Shown piece by piece: positions 16,003 to 23,561 of a stretch of DNA of 39,310 nt. The DNA is from Bacteroidales bacterium (GTDB lineage Bacteria > Bacteroidota > Bacteroidia > Bacteroidales > VadinHA17): NCBI GenBank assembly GCA_021738535.1, contig JAIPBU010000035.1, forward strand, positions 1-39,310, in the 5' to 3' direction. The translations under genes were made by a program, and so were the position numbers. The notes beneath the pieces are model-generated. The model made no database searches, was not told where the DNA came from, and saw only the letters and a list, made by a program, of their open reading frames with translations. Position 1 is the stretch's first letter. Each line of letters begins with the position of its first letter.

Positions 16003-17001
16003 TTGAAAATAGCGGACACAGACCTGGGCGACAAGCCATTATTTCTTGCTCCAATGGAAGACATTACGGATCCTTCTTTCAGAAGTATCTGCAAGCACTT
16101 TGGTGCGGATGTCATGTACACCGAATTTATTTCATCTGACGGCCTGATAAGAGACGGAGAAAAGAGTGTCAGGAAACTTAATCTTTACGATGCTGAAAGA
16201 CCTATTGGGATACAGATATATGGCCATCTTACAGAATCAATGGTAGAAGCTGCCAGGATTGCCGGGAGTGCAGGTCCCGAGTTAATAGATATTAATTTTG
16301 GATGTCCGGTCAAGAAAATAGCCCATCGTGGAGCAGGTTCTGGTATGATGAGGAATGTACCACTGATGGTTGAGATGACAGATGCTATAGTAAAGGCGGT
16401 TGACCTGCCGGTTACTGTAAAAACAAGGCTGGGATGGGATGAAGAAAACAAAAATATTGTTGAGATAGCCGAGAGATTACAGGATGTAGGTATTGCCGCT
16501 ATAACCATCCATGGTCGTACACGCTCCCAGATGTACAAAGGAAATGCTGACTGGTCGTTGATTGGAGAAGTAAAAAATAATCCGCGAATGCACATACCTG
16601 TTATAGGTAACGGAGACATCGATTCACCTGAACAGGCTGCATTTGCTTTTGATCGTTACGGGGTTGACGGCATTATGATTGGGAGGGCTACTGTTGGAAG
16701 GCCCTGGATATTCCGCGACATAAAGCATTATTTTGCAACCGGTAAAAAAAAGGGTGAATTATCGATAGATGAAAAAGTTGACCTTGCCAGGTTGCATCTC
16801 ACAAAATCAATTGAATACAAGGAAGGGAAAAGGGCAATCTACGAAATGAGAAGGCACTTATCTAATTACTTTAAGGGATTACCTCATTTCAGAGAAACAA
16901 GGCTTAAACTTCTTACAACTCTTGATGCAGATGAGATATTCGAAATCCTTGAATATATAAGAAAGAAATGGTCAGGTTATAATGAAGAAATGTCATCCTG
17001 A
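16003..17001 (+). CDS. dusB: tRNA-dihydrouridine synthase (DusB type), TTG start
   Basis: This 332-residue flavoenzyme reduces uridines in tRNA D-loops. It has the FMN-barrel motif LAPMEDITD at 15-23, the catalytic cysteine Cys101 in DINFGCPVKK, HGRTRSQMYKG at 170-180, phosphate-binding GNGDI at 203-207 and IGRA further on, followed by the C-terminal helical tRNA-binding domain. The start is TTG: an in-frame TAA lies at 15979-15981 and there is no ATG before the conserved LAPMED core. The last codons (TG TCA TCC TGA) are part of a REP-like repeat arm at 16991-17002, so the natural C terminus may have been altered by repeat insertion. Confidence 0.93.
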   Translation: MKIADTDLGDKPLFLAPMEDITDPSFRSICKHFGADVMYTEFISSDGLIRDGEKSVRKLNLYDAERPIGIQIYGHLTESMVEAARIAGSAGPELIDINFGCPVKKIAHRGAGSGMMRNVPLMVEMTDAIVKAVDLPVTVKTRLGWDEENKNIVEIAERLQDVGIAAITIHGRTRSQMYKGNADWSLIGEVKNNPRMHIPVIGNGDIDSPEQAAFAFDRYGVDGIMIGRATVGRPWIFRDIKHYFATGKKKGELSIDEKVDLARLHLTKSIEYKEGKRAIYEMRRHLSNYFKGLPHFRETRLKLLTTLDADEIFEILEYIRKKWSGYNEEMSS

Positions 17002-17079
17002 GCGAAGCGGTACCGGAATTCGGGAATCAGATTCTTCGTTCCCTTCGGCGAAGCTCAGGGCGCGTCACTCAGAATGACA
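16991..17079. repeat. REP-like imperfect inverted-repeat element
   Basis: TGTCATCCTGAG at 16991-17002 and CTCAGAATGACA at 17068-17079 are inverted copies with a single mismatch. They enclose internal CGAAG/CTTCG pairs (for instance 17034-17038 with 17049-17053) that can form further stem. The type TGTCATCCTGAGCGAAG...CTCAGAATGACA is a dispersed extragenic palindrome seen in many bacterial genomes, recalled from experience. Here it begins inside the dihydrouridine synthase coding sequence, provides its TGA stop at 16999-17001, and ends before the convergent gene at 17086, where it may act as a terminator. Confidence 0.75.
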
Positions 17080-17085
17080 TGCATT

Positions 17086-17643
17086 TTATCTATTTCTGGT
17101 ATCCGTTGCCGGTCTGTTGCCGGGGCCATTTCCTGCACCACATGGTCCGAGCCCCCTGCCTCCGAAACCTCTTCCGCGACCGAAACCAGCTGCTCTGCCG
17201 TATCTCCTTCCGGGTGCAAATTTATTATTAGCTCCTCCGCCACCACGTCCATAGTGGGGAGCTGAACGCATGCCCCTGGGGCCCATACCAAAATATGTAT
17301 TATTCAAAGACTCCTTCTGCTCCTCGGTGAGCAATGCTTTTATCTGCTTTATATGCTCATTTTGCTGCAATAACATAGAAGCTGTTATTTCGTTCCTCTC
17401 CTCTATAGTTTCCGCAGACCTTTTCTTAAGTCGCAGCTCATCAATCTTTCCCTGATGAGTCTCATTAATTTTCATGATCTTTGCTTTTTGTTGTTCATCC
17501 AGTCCGGGAATATCCAGGCAGTATCCGTTGTGCTGCTGTCTTCCATGGTTAGCATTAAAACGTCCATTCTGTGCGTAGCTTGTTATCACTCCTGCAAAAA
17601 TCAGGAAAGCTGCAATAATTGTAAATTTAATTTTATTATTCAT
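17086..17643 (-). CDS. Spy/CpxP-like periplasmic protein with Gly/Arg-rich tail
   Basis: Starting at the ATG at 17643, the protein has 185 residues with a clear signal peptide (MNNKIKFTIIAAFLIF..., cleavage after SYA). An upstream ATG at 17667 would add eight residues. The mature N-terminal half is a helical hairpin: LDEQQKAKIMKINETHQGKI and LLTEEQKESLN are LTxxQ-type motifs of the Spy/CpxP family, which are periplasmic chaperones and stress sensors. From about residue 120 on it is an unusual tail dominated by Gly and Arg (GRGRGFGGRGLG). It lies 27 nt after the second Spy-like gene and ends the sigma/anti-sigma unit. Metal binding or polyanion binding by the tail is possible but unproven. Confidence 0.82.
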   Translation of the reverse strand: MNNKIKFTIIAAFLIFAGVITSYAQNGRFNANHGRQQHNGYCLDIPGLDEQQKAKIMKINETHQGKIDELRLKKRSAETIEERNEITASMLLQQNEHIKQIKALLTEEQKESLNNTYFGMGPRGMRSAPHYGRGGGGANNKFAPGRRYGRAAGFGRGRGFGGRGLGPCGAGNGPGNRPATDTRNR

Positions 17644-17670
17644 GATTTTGTGATTTATGTTAAACATCGA

Positions 17671-18228
17671 TTAATTATTAATATCTCTTTGTAATCTTCC
17701 TCCTCCGCGCCGCAGGCCACGGCCGGCACCTCCCCTTCCACGGCCATATATATGTCCTTCCGGATCAAGCATGTCACGGAAAAGAAAATGTAATCTTTCT
17801 CGTTGAGTTTCATCCGACACTGACTTAAGGTTAAAATAATATTCCATTGTCAATATTTTCATCTCTTCATGCAAATTCCCAAAGTCGGATGCTATTTTCT
17901 TCAGGAGAACTGTATCAGGGTTTTCGGAAGCCATCTCCTCTACCATCCTGTGACGCAGTTGAACCATCCTGTAATTCAGCTGGCCTGCCTTTTCACTGAA
18001 CCTCATGTTATATTTTAAAAAAGCAGGACGCTGATCATCTCTTATGCCTATCTGGTTATGGAAAAAACCCATCCTCCTGTCACGGGGCATTTCGATGACG
18101 GGTCTGTTATCACTATTCTCTTCCTCATTACTGTTATTAGCTACTATTGTAACTATTGTTGCAACATTCGTTACAAGCAGGAAAATTATAATGGCGATAT
18201 ATATTGCTGTTTTATTCATCTTCATCAT
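17671..18228 (-). CDS. Membrane-anchored Spy/CnrX-like envelope sensor protein
   Basis: This 185-residue protein has one N-terminal membrane segment (about 7-29, IYIAIIIFLLVTNVATIVTIV) and a helical periplasmic domain with charged four-helix character (about 55-155, including DDQRPAFLKYNMRFSEKAG). The tail is Gly/Arg-rich (GRGRGGAGRGLRRGGG), like that of the following gene. The layout resembles the heavy-metal-resistance/Spy-CpxP superfamily, in which CnrX-type proteins regulate an ECF sigma system. It overlaps the anti-sigma gene by 17 nt. In-frame Met codons at 18225 and 18219 are alternative starts. A sensor role for the anti-sigma complex is inferred from this linkage. Confidence 0.8.
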   Translation of the reverse strand: MMKMNKTAIYIAIIIFLLVTNVATIVTIVANNSNEEENSDNRPVIEMPRDRRMGFFHNQIGIRDDQRPAFLKYNMRFSEKAGQLNYRMVQLRHRMVEEMASENPDTVLLKKIASDFGNLHEEMKILTMEYYFNLKSVSDETQRERLHFLFRDMLDPEGHIYGRGRGGAGRGLRRGGGRLQRDINN

Positions 18229-18643
18229 ATTTTATCAGAAAGAAACTCTCTATTGGCTCCATCTCATCATGGTAATAGTATTCTTCACCCGCTTCTGCCA
18301 GTTTATCAGTTGATGTATTTGTTGTAAGATTTGCAATGCCCATGCCCGTAAAAACGCCAAGTACAATAACAGCGGCGGCTGCAGCATATTTAAGAACGGG
18401 AGCAATTGAGAAAGTCTTTATGGGGACAGAACTCATTTTTTCCAGGACCTTACCTGCAAACTCATCATCAGCAGGCACATCCTTTTTCATCTCAATGGCA
18501 CCCAGGCTCTGCCTCATAAATTTTTCATAAGCCCGGCAATCGCTGCAACTATCCAGATGCTTTCGTAAAGCCTTCTCCCTCTCAGGTGACAGATCACCTT
18601 CGATATAGAAAATCAGATCCTTATGTACTTCACTGCACTTCAT
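18212..18643 (-). CDS. Zinc-finger anti-sigma factor (zf-HC2)
   Basis: This 143-residue protein starts with an anti-sigma zinc-finger domain: KHLDSCSDC gives His29, Cys33 and Cys36 (HxxxCxxC), with Cys3 as the probable fourth ligand. One membrane helix follows at about 83-104 and then a short acidic outer domain. Such proteins hold their ECF sigma factor at the inner membrane until a signal releases it. The gene is 49 nt downstream of the ECF sigma gene and overlaps the membrane-anchored Spy-like gene, giving the expected sigma/anti-sigma/sensor order. Confidence 0.92.
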   Translation of the reverse strand: MKCSEVHKDLIFYIEGDLSPEREKALRKHLDSCSDCRAYEKFMRQSLGAIEMKKDVPADDEFAGKVLEKMSSVPIKTFSIAPVLKYAAAAAVIVLGVFTGMGIANLTTNTSTDKLAEAGEEYYYHDEMEPIESFFLIKYDEDE

Positions 18644-18692
18644 CTTTATCCTTTCTTATTATTTGACACAATTACAATTAAAAACTTGCGCT

Positions 18693-19304
18693 TCATTTCA
18701 TATTATTTTTATAATACTCAAGCAGACTCTGTTGCAGGTTCTTTTTCGCCCTGAACAATAATGATTCAACAGAGGAGATGCTTGTTTTCATAATATCAGC
18801 AATTTCAGCATACTGCAGGTCGTCATACTTACTAAGAATAAATGCCGCCCTCTGCTTTCCGGGCAATCTGTCCAATGCAGTATGCAGGGCCCGGGCATGA
18901 TCACTTATTTCAAGATTCTTTTCAGCTGATGTATTGTTGTTCGCCGGAGTAACCGTTTCATTAGCCTGTTCCATGGAAACCAGATTCTTCTTTTTTCTCA
19001 GAAAATTAAGTGATTTATTAACGGCCACCCTGTACATCCATGTTGAAAAAGAAGAGCGCCTTTTGAATTTACTGATTGAATTAAAAATCTCAATAAAAAC
19101 CTCCTGGGCCAGGTCCTGGGCATCATCATATGAACCTGTGAATCCCATGCATAAGCGCACAACAGATTCACGGTATTTTTCAATAATTATCCTGTAAGCC
19201 GACTCATTACCGGCTACAAGGGCATTGATCAATTGTCTTTCTTCGGTATCATTGTTATTTCTAAGCACCCGGTCTTTTTTCTGTGTCTTTATTGTTTTAG
19301 ACAC
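18693..19304 (-). CDS. ECF RNA polymerase sigma factor, GTG start
   Basis: This 203-residue sigma factor has region 2 at about 36-105 (including DAQDLAQEVF and FSTWMYRVAVNKSLN) and region 4 at about 142-193 (LPGKQRAAFILSKYDDLQY, then a helix-turn-helix with SISSVESLLFRAKKNL). No ATG precedes the conserved core, so GTG at 19304 is chosen; GTG at 19268 is the next option. It is followed by a cognate-looking zf-HC2 anti-sigma gene and two Spy-like genes. By analogy with RpoE- or CnrH-type systems it should drive an envelope or metal stress regulon, including its own operon. The regulon itself cannot be seen here. Confidence 0.93.
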   Translation of the reverse strand: MSKTIKTQKKDRVLRNNNDTEERQLINALVAGNESAYRIIIEKYRESVVRLCMGFTGSYDDAQDLAQEVFIEIFNSISKFKRRSSFSTWMYRVAVNKSLNFLRKKKNLVSMEQANETVTPANNNTSAEKNLEISDHARALHTALDRLPGKQRAAFILSKYDDLQYAEIADIMKTSISSVESLLFRAKKNLQQSLLEYYKNNMK

Positions 19305-19325
19305 ATCTGAAAGGAAATAATTGCG

Positions 19326-20252
19326 TTATGACTCACAATTAATTTTGAATTTCCCTTTGAAGCACCATTTGTTTAATATTCCCATAAGTGAGATAAATAA
19401 CACGGAAACCAATAAGAGTGAAAGAAAATCGGCCCAGGGGTAAACATCCTTCTGTTCAAATACTGCTGCTGTCTGCAGGGCTGAAGATTCGTGTGTAATA
19501 AATATCGATAAAAACACATTATTTGCGGCATGTGCACCCATGGCCAGTTCAATACCATCATCAAATACCGTCAAAAGACCAAATACTAAACCAAATAGCA
19601 CATATTGAGGCATCATTATCCAGAACCCAAAGTCCTTGACTTCGGGGTTAAAAGCATGCATCAGGCCAAACAAGAGCGAGGTGATTATAAGCGGCAGCCA
19701 TTTATTACCGAACCATGCACCTGCACCCTGCATAAGGTAACCCCTGAATAAGATTTCTTCCAGGGTGGTTTGGAAAGGCATAAGGAAAATAGCAATAATA
19801 ACAAGCCATATAAGAGTGGTTGAGGTATTATTGATCGTAAAATTACCGGGGTTATTACGGATGCTGAAATAAAGGTATATCCCCATTAAGGCCAGCCATA
19901 CAAGGGCACTCAGCAGGAATTTTTTCCATCTTATCCTTTTGCTTCCGTTAAAAACAGTCATAGTATTACGCCCGTGCATTGGTTTCATCAACAGCATGAA
20001 AGTGATCAGACCGATAATAAAGGGGAAAATCATCAGAACCAGGCCTGTGTTTGGATCAATGCCATAGATTGAAAGATCCATTAGGTTTCCGGAAGAAGCA
20101 TCAAGAACTTCAGGGTTTTTAACACTGTTAAAAACTAGTACCAGAACCAGTGGTAATGCCCCCACAATATTAGTTGCTGCAAAAACCACGATAAACATTA
20201 CGACATAGCGCCAGAATGAGTTTTTTCCTTTAAGGGCTGATTCAAAAAACAT
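19326..20252 (-). CDS. CPBP family intramembrane metalloprotease
   Basis: This 308-residue protein has about eight hydrophobic segments and the CPBP catalytic motifs: EEILFRG with Glu165, Glu166 and Arg170, LLFGLMHAF with His199, and HAANNVFLS with His241 and Asn244/245. It lies between nadB (14 nt) and the ECF sigma gene (21 nt), so all are likely co-transcribed. Membrane proteases degrade anti-sigma factors in several sigma systems (RseP, PrsW). A CPBP protease beside a membrane-bound anti-sigma gene therefore suggests such a role; that is inference from position only. It differs clearly in sequence from the CPBP protein at 15022-15945. Confidence 0.9.
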   Translation of the reverse strand: MFFESALKGKNSFWRYVVMFIVVFAATNIVGALPLVLVLVFNSVKNPEVLDASSGNLMDLSIYGIDPNTGLVLMIFPFIIGLITFMLLMKPMHGRNTMTVFNGSKRIRWKKFLLSALVWLALMGIYLYFSIRNNPGNFTINNTSTTLIWLVIIAIFLMPFQTTLEEILFRGYLMQGAGAWFGNKWLPLIITSLLFGLMHAFNPEVKDFGFWIMMPQYVLFGLVFGLLTVFDDGIELAMGAHAANNVFLSIFITHESSALQTAAVFEQKDVYPWADFLSLLLVSVLFISLMGILNKWCFKGKFKINCES

Positions 20253-20266
20253 AATAGTTAAATATA

Positions 20267-21862
20267 TTAAAATTCAACTCCCTCCTTACCCGGGAGTTCA
20301 TCTTTACCGGGATAATCAATTGTATAATGTAACCCGAGGCTTTCATGTCTCTCAGATGCCATTTTAATAACCAGGTAACCTACATTGATCAAATTTCTCA
20401 GCTCACATAACCTTCTGCTTAAAAAAGATTTTTTATACAACTCTTCGGTTTCGCGGTATATAATTTCCAGTCGCCTGAGTGCACGTGCCAGCCTGAGATC
20501 AGATCTCACTATCCCCACATAATTACTTAATATCATCTGCACTTCCTTATAATTCTGTGTTACAAGGACCATTTCTTCGGGGTGACTTGTTCCTTTAGTA
20601 TTCCATTCCGGCACGGAAGGCTGGAATTCAATGTCATTAATCCTCTCCGAAGAACTCAGGGCGGCCCTGTGGGCATATACCACAGCCTCCATCAGCGAGT
20701 TGGATGCCAGCCTGTTTGCACCGTGCAGACCTGTTGATGATGCTTCTCCCACGGTATAAAGATTGTGAATTGTACTCTCACCGTATGTATCGACTTTAAC
20801 ACCGCCACAGAGGTAATGGGCGGCCGGGACAACAGGGATAGGGTCTTTGGTTATATCAATATCCATACTGCTGCATTTCCGTGCTATATTTGGAAAATGC
20901 TCAAGGAGCTCATTCTTGTTCAGGTGTGTGCAATCAAGTAAAACATAGTCGTCGCCCCGGGTCTTCATTTCCGTATCAATGGCCCTGGCCACCACATCCC
21001 TTGGTGCCAGTGAGCCCCTTTCATCATACCTGTCCATAAATTGCTCCCCGTCATTGTTCTTAAGCACTGCTCCAAAGCCCCTCAGGGCTTCTGTAATCAG
21101 AAATGATGGCCTCTCCCCCGGGGCATAAAGAGAAGTTGGATGGAACTGGATAAATTCCATGTTCTCAATTATCCCCTTTGCCCGGTATACCATGGCTATC
21201 CCGTCTCCGGTTGCTATCACAGGATTTGTTGTGGTCTGGTATAAATTTCCGATTCCCCCGGTAGCCAGCACAGTTATTTTTGAAAGTACTGTAAAGACCT
21301 TATTACTTTCTGTATCCAGCACATAAGCTCCATAGCATCTTATATCTTCCCGCCTCCTGTTAACCTCTTCACCAAAGTGATGTTGCGTGATCAGATCAAC
21401 TGCAAAATGATGTTCATAGATATCTATGTTAGGATGATTTCTTACTTTATCACTTAGCGTCTCCTGTATTATCTCCCCGGTGTTGTCCTTGTGATGCAGT
21501 ATCCTGTGCTCTGTGTGTCCACCTTCCCTGGCCAGATCATATTTGCCGTCGCTGTTACGGTCAAAAACAACACCCATAGATACAAGCTCATTTATCCTGT
21601 CAGGAGACTCTGAAACCACCATGCGCACAACATCTTCATCAGAGAATCCTCGGCCCGCAATAAGTGTGTCTTTTATATGCTTCTCGAAACTGTCAGGTTC
21701 ATACATTACGGAAGCTATACCTCCCTGAGCATACTTAGTGTTAGTTTCATCAATACTAACCTTGGAAGCCAGGCACACCCTTCCTTTTTCTGCTGCTTTA
21801 AGCGCAAAAGACAAACCGGCAATCCCTGATCCCACTACGAGAAAATCGGTGTTTTTTACCAT
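20267..21862 (-). CDS. nadB: L-aspartate oxidase
   Basis: This 531-residue flavoenzyme oxidises L-aspartate to iminoaspartate, the first step of de novo NAD synthesis. Residues 8-30 contain the FAD motif VVGSGIAGLS. KYAQGGIASV and EGGHTEHRILHHKDNTG are NadB-type and distinguish it from SdhA, as does the lack of a histidine flavin-linking motif. HPTSLY, RGSLAPRDVVARA and HYLCGGVKVD are the shared fumarate-reductase-family active-site motifs, and GLHGANRLASNSLMEA is the C-terminal FAD motif. NadA and NadC genes are not in the window. It opens the minus-strand run that includes the CPBP protease and the ECF module, an unusual pairing. A candidate promoter is at 21895-21902. Confidence 0.95.
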   Translation of the reverse strand: MVKNTDFLVVGSGIAGLSFALKAAEKGRVCLASKVSIDETNTKYAQGGIASVMYEPDSFEKHIKDTLIAGRGFSDEDVVRMVVSESPDRINELVSMGVVFDRNSDGKYDLAREGGHTEHRILHHKDNTGEIIQETLSDKVRNHPNIDIYEHHFAVDLITQHHFGEEVNRRREDIRCYGAYVLDTESNKVFTVLSKITVLATGGIGNLYQTTTNPVIATGDGIAMVYRAKGIIENMEFIQFHPTSLYAPGERPSFLITEALRGFGAVLKNNDGEQFMDRYDERGSLAPRDVVARAIDTEMKTRGDDYVLLDCTHLNKNELLEHFPNIARKCSSMDIDITKDPIPVVPAAHYLCGGVKVDTYGESTIHNLYTVGEASSTGLHGANRLASNSLMEAVVYAHRAALSSSERINDIEFQPSVPEWNTKGTSHPEEMVLVTQNYKEVQMILSNYVGIVRSDLRLARALRRLEIIYRETEELYKKSFLSRRLCELRNLINVGYLVIKMASERHESLGLHYTIDYPGKDELPGKEGVEF

Positions 21863-21894
21863 CCCGGAATTATTGTGAAAAATGATTTAATTTA

Positions 21895-21902
21895 CAAATA
21901 TA
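21895..21902 (-). promoter_or_regulatory. Candidate -7 element for nadB
   Basis: The complement of 21895-21902 reads TATATTTG, fitting TAnnTTTG; a CAAA (TTTG on the minus strand) at 21927-21930 is present but 24 nt away, too far for the usual spacing. The start would fall near 21888, about 26 nt before the nadB ATG. Confidence 0.35.
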
Positions 21903-21929
21903 GGGAATCTCCATAAGCTTTAAAATCAA

Positions 21930-21961
21930 ATTGTAAAAGCAAAGTTTTTGGATTACTTTTG
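21930..21961 (+). promoter_or_regulatory. Candidate promoter for the glycyl-tRNA synthetase gene
   Basis: ATTG at 21930-21933 (one base from TTTG) and TACTTTTG at 21954-21961 (TAnnTTTG) are separated by 20 nt. The expected start near 21968 leaves a leader of about 19 nt before the ATG at 21987. It also partly overlaps the upstream region of the divergent nadB promoter. Confidence 0.45.
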
Positions 21962-21986
21962 CCTGACATATTGAAAAGAACTCATA

Positions 21987-23561
21987 ATGGCGAAAGAAGA
22001 CATTTTCAAAAACCTTATAGCTCATTGCAAGGAATACGGTTTTATTTTTCAATCAAGTGAGATTTATGATGGCCTGGGTGCGGTATATGATTATGGTCAG
22101 AACGGGGTTGAACTGAAAAATAATATCAAAAAATACTGGTGGGACAGTATGATATTGCTCCATGAGAATGTTGTAGGACTGGATTCTGCCATTTTTATGC
22201 ATCCCAAAACCTGGAAAGCCTCAGGTCACCTGGATGCCTTTAATGATCCGCTTATTGACAACAAAGACTCTAAAAAAAGATATCGTGCTGATATGCTTAT
22301 TGAAGAGTACCTTGAAAAGCTTGAAGGTAAGATAAGCAAGGAAGTAAACAAAGCGGCAAAGAAATTCGGGGATTCTTTTGATGAAAAAATGTTCAGGGAG
22401 ACTAACCCCAGGGTTAAGGCCAACCAGGAAAAGATCGATGTGCTGACCAAAAGGTTTGCAGATGCCATGAATAATACAAACCTGGAAGACCTGAAGCAGA
22501 TAATTCTTGATTATGAGATAGCCTGCCCTGTTTCCGGGACAAGGAACTGGACCGACGTAAGGCAGTTCAACCTGATGTTTGCAACAGAAATGGGCTCAAC
22601 CGCCGATGGTGCAACTAAGATTTACCTCAGACCTGAAACAGCACAGGGCATTTTTGTAAATTATATTAATGTGCAGAAGACAGGGCGCATGAAGCTGCCC
22701 TTCGGGATAGCACAAATAGGAAAGGCTTTCCGAAATGAGATAGTTGCCAGGCAGTTCATTTTCCGTATGCGGGAATTTGAGCAGATGGAGATGCAATATT
22801 TCATCAAACCGGGTACTGAAGAGGAATGGTTTGATCACTGGAAAAAGATCAGGATGAAATGGCACAGGGCACTCGACCTGGGTAAAGATAACTACCGCTT
22901 TCATGATCATGATAAACTGGCTCATTATGCTGCTGCTGCAACCGATATTGAATTCAGGTTCCCCTTTGGCTTCAGGGAGGTTGAGGGCATACATTCCAGG
23001 ACTAACTTTGACCTTGGGCAACACCAGGAGTTCAGTGGAAAGAAACTACAGTACTTTGACCCTGAAACAAATAAATCATTTGTGCCATATGTTGTTGAAA
23101 CATCGCTTGGACTGGACCGGATATTCCTGCAGATTATATCAGCTGCATACTGTGAAGAAGAAGTAAAAAAAGATGATGGTTCAGTTGATTCCAGAGTGGT
23201 TTTTAAATTGCCCCCTGTCCTTGCTCCGGTCAAACTGGCTGTGTTGCCGCTGGTGAAGAAAGACGGGTTGCCCGAGATATCAAGGAAGATCATGGATGAT
23301 CTGAAATTCGAGTTTAACTGCCGCTACGAGGAAAAGGATTCTATTGGGAGAAGATACCGCCGCCAGGATGCCATCGGAACCCCTTTCTGTATTACAGTTG
23401 ATCACCAGACCAAAGAAGATAATACTGTAACAATCAGGTATCGTGATAGCATGAAGCAGGAAAGAGTTAAGATAGAAAAGCTTAGAGAAATAATGGTTGA
23501 CAAGGTGGATATGAGTAGGTTTCTGAGAAAACTCGCTACTGGTTCCGATGCCAAAGATTAA
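21987..23561 (+). CDS. glyQS: Glycyl-tRNA synthetase (class II, alpha2 type)
   Basis: This 524-residue enzyme charges tRNA-Gly. It is the dimeric, eukaryote-like form, in contrast to the split GlyQ/GlyS enzyme of many bacteria. The class II motif 2 lies at about 248-268 (FRNEIVARQF, FRMREFEQMEMQYF) and motif 3 near 375-380 (GLDRIF). GTRNWTDVRQFNLMF and YLRPETAQGIFVN are glycine-enzyme signatures. The anticodon-binding domain spans about 415-515. Its end overlaps the following glycosyltransferase gene by 14 nt, so the glycan genes may be translated from a message that starts at this housekeeping gene's promoter. Confidence 0.96.
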   Translation: MAKEDIFKNLIAHCKEYGFIFQSSEIYDGLGAVYDYGQNGVELKNNIKKYWWDSMILLHENVVGLDSAIFMHPKTWKASGHLDAFNDPLIDNKDSKKRYRADMLIEEYLEKLEGKISKEVNKAAKKFGDSFDEKMFRETNPRVKANQEKIDVLTKRFADAMNNTNLEDLKQIILDYEIACPVSGTRNWTDVRQFNLMFATEMGSTADGATKIYLRPETAQGIFVNYINVQKTGRMKLPFGIAQIGKAFRNEIVARQFIFRMREFEQMEMQYFIKPGTEEEWFDHWKKIRMKWHRALDLGKDNYRFHDHDKLAHYAAAATDIEFRFPFGFREVEGIHSRTNFDLGQHQEFSGKKLQYFDPETNKSFVPYVVETSLGLDRIFLQIISAAYCEEEVKKDDGSVDSRVVFKLPPVLAPVKLAVLPLVKKDGLPEISRKIMDDLKFEFNCRYEEKDSIGRRYRRQDAIGTPFCITVDHQTKEDNTVTIRYRDSMKQERVKIEKLREIMVDKVDMSRFLRKLATGSDAKD

